This document shows positions 25,393 through 39,500 of a stretch of 64,000 bases of DNA, one piece after another. The notes below the pieces were generated by a model. It saw only the letters and a list, made by a program, of their open reading frames with translations. It was not told the DNA's origin and ran no database searches. Position numbers and translations under genes: made by a program. The first letter of the stretch is position 1, and each line of letters begins with the position of its first letter. This DNA comes from Beroe forskalii (taxonomy: Eukaryota; Ctenophora; Nuda; Beroida; Beroidae). The stretch covers positions 124,001-188,000 of the forward strand of contig WFMF01000073.1 in NCBI GenBank assembly GCA_011033025.1, written 5' to 3'.

Positions 25393-25590
25393 GGTTATCT
25401 TCAGCCGCTGCGGTGCTGCATGACTGGATAAGTTGTCACTGGTTGTCACTGCGCGGTTCCCCGAAAGTAGCCCGCCACAATGAGAGCTACAAATCTGCAA
25501 TAACTACGCGCGTGAGTTTTTGAAATGCGAACCACAGTACCAGAACGACTATGGCTTTGCATCGCGCGCTACGCAAACTAAAATCCTATG

Positions 25591-27338
25591 ATGCTCGATC
25601 GTTTTTTGTTTGTGGAGCCACCTTTTTTACAATCCTACGTAAAAGCCGTTAGATTATTATTGTTACACGGATTAACTAATGCATAATTCTTTAATTTACA
25701 GTATTGCAGGGTCATTCACGGAAAAGCACGTGACGTTTCTATCATCATGTATGAATGAAACGATTCGTTACACCGGGAATTTGAACTGTGAATTCTGATG
25801 AAGGACCAAATTATTTTCAATGACTATTCAATATACTTATCCCTGCTAATTCAATCAAATCAGTCCAATAATTCAGTCTTTGCCATGTCGGATTACTATG
25901 ACGTAACTCAAGCTGTAATGAAAGCACCCGCCAACACAAACATAATATAATATGGAAATTGCCGATAAGTCAAAAAGTTCTGGAAATCGAAATACTATTT
26001 AACGAGATTTTCGAGGAATTGAATGTGCAGCCTATCTGCGTATTCCGTGTAAAGAGAGTAAGATTCAATAATTATAACGCATACAAATAGTATAAAATTA
26101 TTACTTCGTCTAATGTTTTATTTACCGAACTTGATGTGGGAAAGTTTTATCCGAAATCATAATTGTCGCTCCAATGCAAATTCCATCCATTAGGCAAGAC
26201 GAAAACCCAACCATAGGTGATATTCTAATTTCGAACAGCGAAATTTGGAGTCCAAGTCTAGGATCGAAATAACTAATTCGAAGCTCATAACAAGAATAAT
26301 AAAACTGTTCGTCACAACATCTGGTTTTGGTTATAACGAACTGACACCAGTTCGTCACAACACTGTGCTATGACGGACTGACACCAGTTCGTCACAACAC
26401 TGTGTTATGACGAACTGACACCAGTTCGTTACTAAACAGTGTTATGACGAACTGACGCCTGTTCGTCACAACACTGATATATGACGAACTGACCAGTTCG
26501 TCACAACTACTACTACTAAACGGGGATGGATCTACAAGATCCAAGCAGAGTCCCCAGAACGGGACCTCCCGCGGTCCCTGTTGCCAAACAACTGTGGATG
26601 GGAACGAATCCCGTACCTCCCAAGGAGTTCGTCACAACAATGAACTACGACCAACTGAGACCTGTTCGACATAGAAATCGAAATCTTAAACTTTTTAGCC
26701 ACGAATTTGAAAAGTTTCTTAATGCATAATATAAGTTTATAATTAATCTTTCTAATATTCATAATAAATATGATTTGAATGATTGAGTAAGATGATCATG
26801 AGGGCGTAAGATAGTGATTCGTGAGGATCAATATCGTCACGTATGAAACTTGCATGATTCTCAGAATTCATATACTGTACAGCGCTTTTATCATTCACTG
26901 AAAACTACCATTGCCGAGCAATTGCGTTTTCACGTTTTGACATGCATTTATACACGTTTTAACTATTAAATTGTTAATACGTATGTAGTGATATAATTTC
27001 CTTATTTCTGAGGCTAGCTTCCAGTGTCCACATCAGAAGAGGAGACTTGAACTATTGAATGGAGTATGAATTATAATAGCTGTTACATGATCTTAACAAT
27101 GTTTCTGAGCATACATTGCAGATAAAAAGCACTCCAATTCGGTATTCCTGTATAACACGTAGTATATCAGACTGTAACTCTAGCAGGACCCAGTTACATT
27201 CCTGTACTACCTTACACCTTGCTGCCTACCATACGTTATGAAGCATAAAATAACACTCTTATGATACATAACATGCATAATATGACTACCTGTCAACACT
27301 CTTATAACATATGTTGGTAAAATATAGAAAATTTCTCA
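25591..27338 (-). repeat. Dispersed ~1.8 kb repeat, copy 2 (inverted)
   Basis: This is the reverse complement of 4943-7812 without the two insertions. It preserves the uninterrupted sites 'aatttaatag' and 'gcattagttaatcc' (in element orientation) and carries a shorter hairpin array near 26330-26510. The ORFs in it mirror ORFs in copy 1 but show no protein-like conservation or known domain. Confidence 0.8.
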
Positions 27339-27562
27339 AGAAAAATACAAGAAAATTGGCGTGTCGACTGTCGGCGTCAACATTTCGTCATTACGAACAG
27401 TGATAATATAATTATAATATCGCCAAAAACCGCCTATTTTCTGTAGTGAACCCTTGAAGTGATGTGAGTCTATGAACAGCACCGAATCAGAGATTCAGAG
27501 AAAACCGGGCATTTAATTTTCTGCGGAGAACGTACATGATATGGCGTGAATCAGTGAAATTT
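27339..27562. other. 3' flank of the coiled-coil gene
   Basis: No feature is seen between the edge of the 1.8 kb repeat and the stop codon at 27563 of the minus-strand gene. Part of it is probably the 3' UTR. Confidence 0.35.
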
Positions 27563-30500
27563 TCACGTACAGCAGGGTGACTTAACGTTCGGGAGCGGTG
27601 TCAGAGGTCTGCAAATCAGACTGCTTGATGAACCCGGAGATCTCTGAGCTCCCTCGCTCATCAACGAATGATCAGGTGAATTGAACTTGAAGATGAGTTC
27701 ATCGGACGTGGAGTTGTTCGAAAGAAGAGGTTTTTGAGTGATTCCGTTATCATTAGATATCGTTCTGGCGTTATCAGTCATGGTGAACGAGCGAGGTCGA
27801 GAGGTTGACGGATGATCAAATCCAGAAGATTTGAGGGGTGATGTTTTGAGGTGAGATGAGGCGTTGAATGATCTCTCAATGACAGGGGATATGAGGTCAT
27901 AGAGTGAGGGTGAACTGTGGGATTTGAACCCTGAAATAAATTATTATTTTAGCAATGCTATAGTTCTAATCTTAACAAAACAATCGCAGATAATCAGATA
28001 TAGGCCAAGGAATTTGGACAAAAATTAAACAATAAGACAACGATATAGAAATAATCAAATTAATGAAAATTCTCATAATTCACTATTTTTCAATTCAGAT
28101 GAATATTCTACTCTTCCAGGAGCTCTTTCTTCGTCTTCCTCTTCATTATCGGATAATTCATCCAGCAGTAGAGACTACAGTCCCTTCCTCCCAACTGTCT
28201 AACCCACCAAACGTAGCCGTCAGCTCCCCACTTGTCCCCCCAACTGTTTTTAATGTAGTAGTAAGTGGGGTCGTACCCCACAATCACCACAGCATGTGTG
28301 GGCGGGGCATCCCGCTCACACTCACTCGTCTTGGGGTCGAACGGACCGCCCTTGTACTTCTTCAGATTAGAACCCACCGTGTTTATCGCCACAGCAACGG
28401 GTGAGAAGAGGTATATTTCCATCCACAGATTCCTCTTGTTTGCGTTCAGATCCGTGGGAATGAAGTAGATATCTCTCAACACAACGTCGTAGTCATCCAG
28501 CGCATTGCGAGCCCATGTCCCATACGAGCAGCCCCCGAAATTCCCGTGATATCTGAGTGGGATCTCGGCGCTATACCCGATCCTGCCCTCCTTGATAATC
28601 CAATCCCAGGCGTGGTGGGCGTGGCCGCCGGTGGTGAAATACTTGGCACCGTGCCCATAATACACGCAGTCAGTCAACTCCTGAGTGGAGAGGTCGGGTA
28701 CTTCCTTATCCCGGTTTAGGGCTTTCATCTGCCCCTCCATGGGGGTCACAGCAGCGAATGTCCAGCACGATCCTGCACCTTTAGCTTGCTTCTTGACCGG
28801 AGTAACAGCCCCGATAGCTCGCCAATCAAAACTCTTAGGCGGGGCCCTTGCCAACAACACATTCCCTTCATCGTCAACTTCATCAGGTCTCCTCCTATAC
28901 TCATTACACTCCCCGTCCCCATGCTTATGTGAGTCTAGGAAATCCGTGACATTCCCTGACTCCATCAACTCCTTCTCACATTGGGTCATGTGAGACATGA
29001 GAGTTATCCCCGCCTTCCACTCCACCCTCCCCTCCAACTCCTTAATTTCAACCAGGAACTGCCGGAATAGCTTCAGTCTCTCCGTCGTCTCGTGATCTTC
29101 ATGGGAGATCTCGTGTTCAGCACGGTAGTGCCAGTAGACGTTGCTCAGGGCGGAAGGGGAGGAGAGGGCCCAGTCGATTAGTGTGTCAAGGTCGATGTGG
29201 TAGTCCGTTTTTCCGGGGTTTCGGTAGGCTTGAGGGTCGAAGGAGTAGTCATAGTCGTCAAAGTTTAGATCGGATCCAGAGCATAGAGTGGTGAAGCAAA
29301 ATATTACAAACACGTGTATTGGTGACATGATGATTGGAATATGGTGGAAAAAATAGAGTGATAGTAGGCATTTGAAGTTAGTTTTATAGTTGAGGAAATT
29401 CTGGGAAAAGATAGATCAGATTATCCGAATTTCACCTGGCAAAATTAACCTTTTGTCTCATTTTTCGTTGGAATAGTAACATAATTCTATCATGCGTCAA
29501 CAAAAGATTCATTTTGACATGATCATGAAAATGGCCAGTAACCATTTGCCTTTATTTTGTACAATGGAAAAGGTGATTCTTTTAATCAAATTCCGCGTCT
29601 TGATAATAATTTTTACATGACTGATCGAATTCTACAGCAGAAATAGAATAAATCTAAAGTTACAGCTCTAAGATTTACACAGATGGTCAAAATGGGAAGT
29701 CTCAGACCCGCATATTTGTATGGGCGTGAATTGTGTACACTGTACATGATGATCGTGATTCGTGATAATTTCAAATTCCTAAAAATATCGTTAAAAATTA
29801 GACTTTTATCTAAAGAATTATTAAAAAAGGTTTCTGACTGTAAACGCTGCACTTGAGCACTTTGATTTTCTACCTCCAGAATTAAAACATGAGGAACTGT
29901 GCATCATCAGCAGTTGCCGAAGATGTATTTTCCAGCTACATACCTGGTCTGTCAGGGTCGTCAAGGTTGAGACCCTCCTCCTCCAAAGTCATTCTGGACC
30001 TGTCGTCAGACTCACGACTCTTCACACCGGACGGCTCCAGATGGGTGCTGTGGAGTATTGAACTTAGTAAGAAGGAAAATAGTATAAAATATGCGATAGT
30101 GGTTCCAATTTGGCAACTTTTAATGAATTGATTTTCAAACGATAATTTTGAAAGATAAAATTATTAGTTTTGAATTGGGACTGAAACATACCCGTAAGGA
30201 GTGCTTGAGATGACGTTGTCACCAGCGATATGGTGAGTGATGTTCACAGCCTGAAAGATAAGAATTTACATTCCTTATTTACACGTCCCATAATAAAATA
30301 GCCATTAAAACTAGCAAGTCTCTCCATGATACCGACTCATGCATCACTAGACAACTGATGACGTCACCATAACAACCACCGGCACAGCTGTACCTGAGCG
30401 ATGTCATCTGCCCGACTTCTGGAGTCCAGTGTCCTGTACATTCGCTCATAGTGCTGCTGTGCTCGACTAACGTGTTGTAACTCTGCCGTCAGAGCAGAAA

Positions 30501-33500
30501 TCTGGGAGGGGAAGTCAAGAAATCTGGGAGGGGAGAAGTCAAGAAATCTGGGAGGGAAGAGTCAAGAAATCTGGGAGGGAGAAGTCAAGAAATCTGGGAG
30601 GAAAAGTCAAGAAATCTGGGAGGGAGAAGTCAATGGAATCAGACAAAGAAGTCAAGATTTAAACATACAATGGAAGTTAAAATCATATCTGAACAGAATG
30701 GATGAATGAGTAGGATGTAAAAGAGGATTATAGGATGCATGGAATGCATTATTAATGCATGCTAGGATAAAAGATGCATACCTCGTCTTGTCGTGTGGAG
30801 AGCGTACAGTTGAGAGCGTGTAACTCACTCCTCTGTGCCCTGACCTCCTCCTCTAGAGTAGCGCAACTAGAACACGTGACAACGTTACCTTGGCAACATG
30901 ACAACGTTATATGTAACCATGACAACATGCCACTGTGAAACCATGACAACATGACATCACTATGACAACATTACGTAACCGTGCATCCCAACCTACCTGG
31001 TTTCCAGCTCTCTGTTCCTTGACCTCCACTCACTCTGTGCAATCTCAGTGTTCTTACGCAGTGTCTCCTCCCTGAGACGATGAGGTGGAGTTTAGGAATC
31101 ATATCAGAAGCTCGAAACTCAAAGTCAAGCGGTCGTCTCAAAATGTTTAGAAACAAAACCTCATAACTTTGGCTGTGTTTAGAGTTTCTCGATGAAATTT
31201 TGGGATAACAATGGATGGGTTGATAAGTTTCAGCACCATCAATTTGAAGTTCCTATGATTGAAAATTGTTGTAGTTATAAGCAAAAAACTGATTATTTCA
31301 GCTTCTGGAGCACCAAAATTAATATAAATTGCAACGCCATGATGCTCTCATGTTGCCCGTAATATCCTGAAAGTTCCATTAAATTTGGTTAAAAAACCTC
31401 GGGATATTCGCCTTTTTTTAGGAGAACAATTCTGTGTATATACACAAGGTCGCCTAGCTTACTGTATCCAACACTCCAAAGTGTGCTAAAGGAGAGATAA
31501 GCGCATGCTTAATTACCCTTATCAGCACATCGCGTGTGAATAGAATGCGCTATAAGGGAGCTTATGTATATACATTTCTGGCGGTAAGAAAGAAAGGTGA
31601 ATATCTCTGAGGTTTTTGAGCAAACTTGCTCTAAATTTCAGAATATTACGGGCAATATTAAGAGCAACACGGCACTGAAATTTTTATTCATTTCGGAGCC
31701 CCAAAAGCTGAAAAAATCGGGTTTTTGTTAACAACTCACACAGTTCTTGAGCTAATAACATGAAATTGATGATTCGAAGACTTTTAACTACCGGTTAACA
31801 TGAAGTTTAAGCAGAGCTGCTTCCTCCTCTAAAACTGAAGATTTGTTGATCAGAGCTGAGTTCTCTTTCTCGTACTGCTGCCTGGGAGAAAACACAAGGG
31901 GTGACGAGATGGTATTACTAAGCCATTGTATTGCATTTTTATTCTCTCATATTGAAAGATGGGGGACAGTGTCCCCCGATTGAACCTCCATTTAATCAAC
32001 TTCAGTTTTATTCAATCACTTTAGAATTAACCTCGACCCTGCCCAATATATTGGAGCTGAGATTCAAGATTCGACCAATCACAAGGATAAATAACTTCAG
32101 AACTGAGATATCATAAAATCCCACCAAACACGCAGCCTTACTTGTCGCTCTTAGCTTTAGTTTTCATCTTCTGCTTCATAGCTTCGAAACCCTTCCTCTC
32201 CTTGTCATATTTCTGCTGCAAGTCCGCGTATTGGAGTTGGAGGGTTGTTTTAGTTTGTTCCAAACTCATGATATTCCGCTGTAGTTGTGAAGCCTCAGTT
32301 TCTTGTTCTTGTATTTTACCCTCAGCAGCTTTCAGTTTCTCTGTCAGGGTCGTCAGATTCTCCTTGCTTCGATCACAGTCCTTTTCTAATCGGCCTGGAG
32401 AAAAAGATAAGTATTTGCTAAGATCGAATATCGATGGGATTCCTAAATTCAAAGAATCCTGGGCTTCCCACTTTCAAGAATACTGGGAAGTGAAATAGGA
32501 CCATATTTCTGATAAAATCTTTCTCCGACCACTGACCTATCTTCTCGTTTTCCACTGAAGTCGTCTCCCTGAGCTGTTTTACTCGTTCTCCCAGTCTAAT
32601 TGCCTCTTCCTCGGCCAGTTCCCTGCGGTTTGAATCCTCATTCAGAATTATATAGACATTAGACAAGGGAACATTTTAAAGCGAGGGAAAAATAGAAAAT
32701 CCAAATTTCAAATTAAGAATCAGTGACGAAGTAATCATTTTCCTTTTCTATCCACCAAACTGGACATTTCATCGAGAGAGATATAAATCTGATTGCGATT
32801 AATTCTCTTACTTTTGTTTTTTAGTTTCCAGATATCTAATCTTGAGCTCCTCCAGCTCTTTCCCAGTTCGATTGAGCTGTTCTTTTTGTGTGGTAACTCG
32901 CTCGTGGAAATCTGTCAGATCTCTCTTGTACCTGAAGCACAGGGTGAACAGTGAGCGCTATCATTTTCATGGAAAATTGGGTTGTGCTGGTGAGTCCGCT
33001 AAAATTGATATAAAATCGGTCCTCAACCCCTCTATTTTTGGAGCCGTCTATCATTTTCCAACCCGCTATTATTTTCAACTCACAGGGCACACCAGATGAA
33101 ATTTAAACCGCCCACCTCTCCCTCTCAGACTCGTGTTGCATCTTGAGCTCGTCTATTCCGTTTACTAAGGTCTCAGCACGGAGCTCAGACTGGTACAGTT
33201 TCCTGTTCGTTTCCTGAAGCTGGGAAACAATCGTTTTAAACTTTACAACACTACTTTATACAATCAAATTTGAGGTTGATGACGGAGTAGAATTCCGAAA
33301 ATATTGCCGATGTCAGTTTATTAAAATCAGATTTATTTATTAAAAATCAGCTTCTTTCATTTTGTCGCAGAGACTATAATCATCATTAATCAGTAGGAAA
33401 CAATCGGGTTAACTTATTGGATGATAGTAAGGTCTGGGGATGCTAAAAGGCAAGAAGCGATCAGAATCCGGGATTCAAGCAAAGTCGGAGTTCTGATTAA

Positions 33501-36500
33501 AATTAGATTTGGACCATTCAAGATTCCCGTTTTCCGTAGAAATGTAAAACTGAGGATTGGACCAGTTTGATAAATTTGATAATCTTAAGGGAAACTTCTG
33601 CCACTTTTCCGCTTGGTATAATGATAAACTCACATCGTTCTTGTTCTGATTGATAACGTTGAGCAGTTTGTTTCTCTCCTCCACCAGACTCGCTTCATTC
33701 TCCTCCGAGTTACCACTCAGCTGCCCTTGCAACTGAAATAAGGAAGTCTCACAATTTCAAGATTAAACAGAATTTTGTTAAACTGACCTTTTTCGCAATT
33801 TTATCTTGGATGGAGAGGTACGGTGCTTCGGTAGACGTAACCTATATTGAGGTATAAAGAAAATTTTGTTACACTGACTCAAAGGGACATGGAACGAGTG
33901 TCAGTAACCAATGAACATTTCTCACAATTAACATACCCTACTATTGGTGATATTTAGCTGTAAAATCTCATCCTGGAGCTTCTGAGTATTGGAATTCTTC
34001 AGTTTCTCCTCCAAATCTGTTTTCTCCACGATCAGCTTCTCCAGCTCCTGCTCCTTGTACTTCACTGTATTGCGAGCCACCTAGTGAAATTATAGTTTCA
34101 ACAGAGTATATCAAATCAACGGAGACTTGAAGAATCTTGAGGTCTCAGTATTTAGTGAAGACCATCAGTGAAGTCACAGTCAGCAGAGCTGAGGCAGAAT
34201 TGTCAATTTGCGATTTAAAGAGGTGCTGTCAGTGTCAAAAATGTAGACGGATTTTTATCACCAACTTTCGAGCTATCTATTGAAACCACCTTCAAATTTC
34301 TATTCCAAACCTCTAGCTGGTTAGTGAGATGATCGTAGTCTCTCTGCAAGTTTTCATGTCCACATTCTTCTCCCGACATCATCGACTTGTACCGCTTCTT
34401 CAAAGCCTTTATGTCGTCTTCAAGTTTTCCCTGTTATGAATTTGTCATTTGAATGACGAATTTAGCGTTGTAACATCTCAATTTCTTATGAAACCGCAAT
34501 TCATTTGGATAATCGTTCCTTAAACGATTTTTCTCGTACACCCTGAAATCTGAATATTATCTCAATCGGCATCTAGAGAAAGCTGCAGTTTTAAGTTTGT
34601 CTGATTGCTTACCTTTTTGATCTGGAAAGTTCGGTCCTTGTCTGAGAGTGCCCGTTCTCTCAGCTGTAACTCGTGTTTGACTGAGGACAGCTGTTCGTTC
34701 TTCTCATCCAGTGTTCGGGTGAGGGTCTCTTCTTTCTTACGCAGCTCTGAGGGTATCAAATCAATAGATCTTGTTAAATTTTTCGGTTGGCTATGAAAGT
34801 TGAAACGCCCGGTTATTTGTAAACCGGTACTTCGGTTTCGGTTCGGTTAACCAACCGTTTCCAGTCTTTTAAAGAACTTAGCGGTAAAATGAAAATTCGT
34901 CTCATCATAAAATTATTAATTTTAAGAAATAATAAGAGTACTTTAGCATTAACTCACTGTCAACCCAGTTCTGTTCATGGACCAGCTTCTTGCTGAGTGT
35001 ATCCCTCTCACTTACAACTAGCACGTGCTGGGAAATGCAAGGCGTTAACGTGGATAAATATAATCTTAGCAAAGATTTATAAAAAGCAGATTTCAAATAT
35101 TCGTATCAATAGAAATTCTGAGAGTCTTTATACAGGAATCGATTCCAGATTACGAAAGAAATCTCAAACTATGATTTTAGTACTCAAGGGATTGAAGTTT
35201 AAAACGGTACAGAAGCTTTGAAAATCTTGTGATTATTGTCGTAAGCTGAGAGCGGGGTATGGGGAGGTGTTTGGTACCTGCTGCTGAATTTCTCTGATTT
35301 CCTCTCGTAGAACATTCAGCTCATCGATCACCAACTCCACTTCTATTGCTTGTTGTGTTGGATCCTGGGAGTGGGATAATTACACAATGCAATGATTAGT
35401 CAGATTTTCGAACTGATCATAAAGTCCATCTTTGTTATTTCTGTCAAGGTGAATTTGTGTTACTAATGTCAAAGTGAACTGGTGTCAAAGCAAACTGATG
35501 TCAAAGTGGACCGGTGTACCAGACAATTCCCAATATTACCGGATTATTGAGAAGCTCAATCACCACGCCTCTCAGACTATCATACACTTCCTTAGCCTTG
35601 GCTGGGTCGATGTCCTTGATGTTAGTGGTCTGCATGAAGTGTTGCATTTCTCCTAACGCCTGCTCCACTGAGTGTACTCTGCGTTCCATCACTCGCTTTC
35701 CTTTCTCTCCTTTCAGGATAGTTTCTGTGGAAAGTTTCAAGTATTTTATCTGATGCCTAACCATGAAGGGCGATGGCTTTTTTCTGATTGAATCAATCGT
35801 GCGTCAACACAGATTGATTGTAACACATGTTGCCTGAAAATTGTGAGACATTTGATAAAATTTGATACTGTATTTGAAGTGTTCGCAGCAAGGATCACAG
35901 CAGGGGTCCCAGCTGAATTTATGGCAGTTATGAATTCAAAAAGTGCTGCGACCAGGATTCGAACCTGGGTTACTGCGGCCACAACGCAGGGTCCTAACCA
36001 CTAGACGATCGCAGCTTCGCGCCGATTACTCGACATGCAATAAACTATTCCCGAAAAGATTCGCCAAGGATGGGTGTGGAAGCAAGAGGGGTGAAATGGA
36101 CGTTTTGGGGATTCGGTGGATTAATTTGAGGCGTATCCGTTTTACATAAGAATTTCCTTTCAGATAAACTGATAATTAGCCGCAAAATTCGATTAGAGAG
36201 CTAGCCTATAACCATTTATCAAGATAGTCGTCAAGTCACTTGTATTTTTCTGTCTAAAAAGTGCTGCGACCAGGATTCGAACCTGGGTTACTGCGGCCAC
36301 AACGCAGGGTCCTAACCACTAGACGATCGCAGCTTCGCGCCGATTAATCGACACTTTTAGAGATATTGTTAAGGTACAATTCAATTTAAAACTAATTAAA
36401 AACTAAATTGAATAGGACTGAGGTCATAGTTCCGAAAGTGGTTTTATGCTAGCAAGCATCATAAAGAGCACCATTTCAGCATTAGTGTCGATTAATCGGC

Positions 36501-39500
36501 GCGAAGCTGCGATCGTCTAGTGGTTAGGACCCTGCGTTGTGGCCGCAGTAACCCAGGTTCGAATCCTGGTCGCAGCACTTTTTATCGCATCAAGAAAAGA
36601 AAGATGGAAGAACCTCGTAATTGGCGTATCTCTTTATGACTCGATTCAAGATGAGCTTGTGCACTGGTCAGCTGAGATTCTAGACTGCTGTTGTCATTCT
36701 CGTATACCACAAGTTTCTGAAAGTAGTTCCTGATTTAATGATAGCAGATTTGTTATAATGGTAAATGGCATCAAGTATTAGGTGTCCTGGTTAGGGAGAA
36801 ATTTCCATTTTGTGACCGAGGTATCTAAGAACTAAAATTTCACTTTTGGTTAGTATCATCTGTCTTCTGCAACCGATCGACGAGAACGAATGTATTCGTC
36901 AAGTGTAATCAATAAGAAAACTCGTGGTTGCGCGCCATGCGCGCGCGGCTCACTTCTTGTTATACTAATTGCTGAATTTCAAATTTTAACCTTAAAATTG
37001 TACTGCGCGTTACGTACATACAAATAAGAAGACCCTTTCACCGCGAAGACCCTTTAATTGATTCTATTAATTCATTCAAAGAAGACCCTTTTTCTCTTAT
37101 TGAGAAGACCTTTTCTGTCTTCAGAAGACCTTTTCTGTCTTCAGAAGACCTTTTCCGTCTTAATAAGACCTTTCTGTCTTAAAAAGTCATTTTTGTTTCA
37201 ATACTGTGCTGCCAATACCTCTTTGAAGTGTGTTATTTCCTCGTTGGCAGCTCTGTTCTCCTTATTGATAGACTCGATCTTTCTTTTGTGATTTCCTGGG
37301 ACGTAAGGAAATTTGAGTTAAGTTCTCAATGCTTGAGTTGGAGGTAAAACTTCAGCACATTTCCAAAATTCTATTTAGAAACTGCAAACACAGTTATCAC
37401 CCGTTTTACCTATGAGTTGGTTGCTGTCCTGGACATACTCCCACAACTTCTCAATGTTATCCAGCAGGGAAACGTTAGAGTAGAGACACCGCATCTCAGT
37501 CCCAGAGTACACCTCTATTCTACAAATAGCCTGCAAACGATGAGGTTTTAATTTTTCGGAGAAAAAAATGAGAAAACCTCAGAAACATGAATTACGGTGT
37601 GAATTTACGAATGAATAAATTGACGAAGAAGGAAATTTACGGAAAAAACGTAGCACAGATGATCAAAACAGGTTATGTTTGTAGAACTAGATTCATTCGC
37701 CCGGTACCTCTTTGGACTGGTTGATTTCACTCTCATAGAACTCCATCTGGACCAAGTTATCTTCGAGTTGTTTCCTCATTTCATCAAGGTTCTGTGTATT
37801 AAGTTAGCGTTAAACCACATTCTATGATTCCACAAAATATGTGTTTCTGAATAAACCACGATAAACTATAGATCGAAGTGCCTTGGGTTCACAAGAAAGA
37901 TATTCAGTGACTAGAGTCCTACTGAAACACATGGTTTGCTTGCATAATTTTCTGCAACTTTCTCACATGACAATAATTAATCTATGCCCTAACATGGATC
38001 GAAATTGGATTGAGTTCCCTTATCTGTTATTGTTCGTTTTAAATGTACCTGTGACATGACATCCTCTTCCTTTTCAGAGTTGATGGCTCGTTTCTGACAC
38101 TCAAGCGCTGTTTGCTGCGCTTTTACCAACCGATCCTCCAGAGATTTAACATTCTGAAGTGGTGTCAGTATAAAGAGATGTCAGTATGAAGTGTTGTCTG
38201 ATTAGAGTGGTGTCAGAGTGAAGTTGTGTCAGAGTGGAGAGGTGCCAAGGCATCAGTGGAGATGGTTTAGTAGATAAAATGGTGGTAGTAAAAAATTTCA
38301 GTGCTTTTAATTAGAAAATTTAAATCATACTAGATATCATTTAAACAAGAAAGCATACATTTTGAAATTCTTGGATGTTGTACTCCAAAATGCTTATTTG
38401 ACCATCCTTCTCATCAACCATACGTTCAGTGGTGTCAATCTGAAATAGAGATTTATAATCAAGGTGACCATATGTGTGGAGCATGATTGAATAGTTCTTA
38501 CACTGCGATATGTTCCTTCATCTAAAGCCATACAACAGACTTCATCATAACTCAGTACATTAAGAGTTATTGAAGAATTAATCAATGCATTCAAATGGAC
38601 ATCATAAGAAATATTGCTCCCTCATTTCTCTCACAAATTCTACCCATAATTACAAGGCACAAGCTTTCTTATTGACATGTTTTATTGGTTAGTTTGACGC
38701 TATTGAGTTTCCTGAGCAAGAACATCAGAAGAAAATCAACGTAAAACTTAAATAACACCAAGAATATGCATCTCAGAATCCTTCTCCCTCTCCTGCTCCT
38801 AACTTCACCCCAACCGATCCTCGGAAGCATAGAGTCTCTCCAGGAGTTCCGGTTTAAAGTTAAGATGGTGGGTTTCTACAACAACTTGGAGAGGTGGTCT
38901 AAGACTGAGATCGCTAGTAACTATCCCTACATTATCGCCTGTGTGCTGGGGGGAGATTACCAGTTCATTTACCCCTTGATGCCAGAAATAAGAGAGGAAA
39001 TGGCCCAGGTAACGATTTAGCTAAATTTCTCAGTACCTTCGGGTTGATTTTCGAGTCACCATCGAAAAATAGGCGACTTTGCTAAGTCTATTAACTATTT
39101 TAAACCATGATATTGATCGGGAGTCCCAACTATCTATGACATTGGTGAGCTATAACGGTTTGCCATAAAGTCCGTTGGCCGTAAAGTCCGTTAGCCATAA
39201 AGTCCGTATAGACGAATCAAAATATTCGGCTACGGCTTCGGCTTAAAACACCCGGTTAACCATAATTTCGGTTCCGGTTTGGTAAACTGGTATTTTGGTT
39301 TCGGTTCGGTTAACCGGTCGTTTTCCCACAGTTAGCAACGGACCTAGGGAAGGAGAGCACGCCAGATCGTCTGTATAAGGAGTCAGCGGCGGAATTCCTC
39401 TCCCTAGCTCGAGCCATGGTGGAGCTGTTCGGAGATCCAGACCGGTCCATCACTTGCCGGACTTGGATGCGGGGGTTCGAACTAATTCCCGATACAAAGA

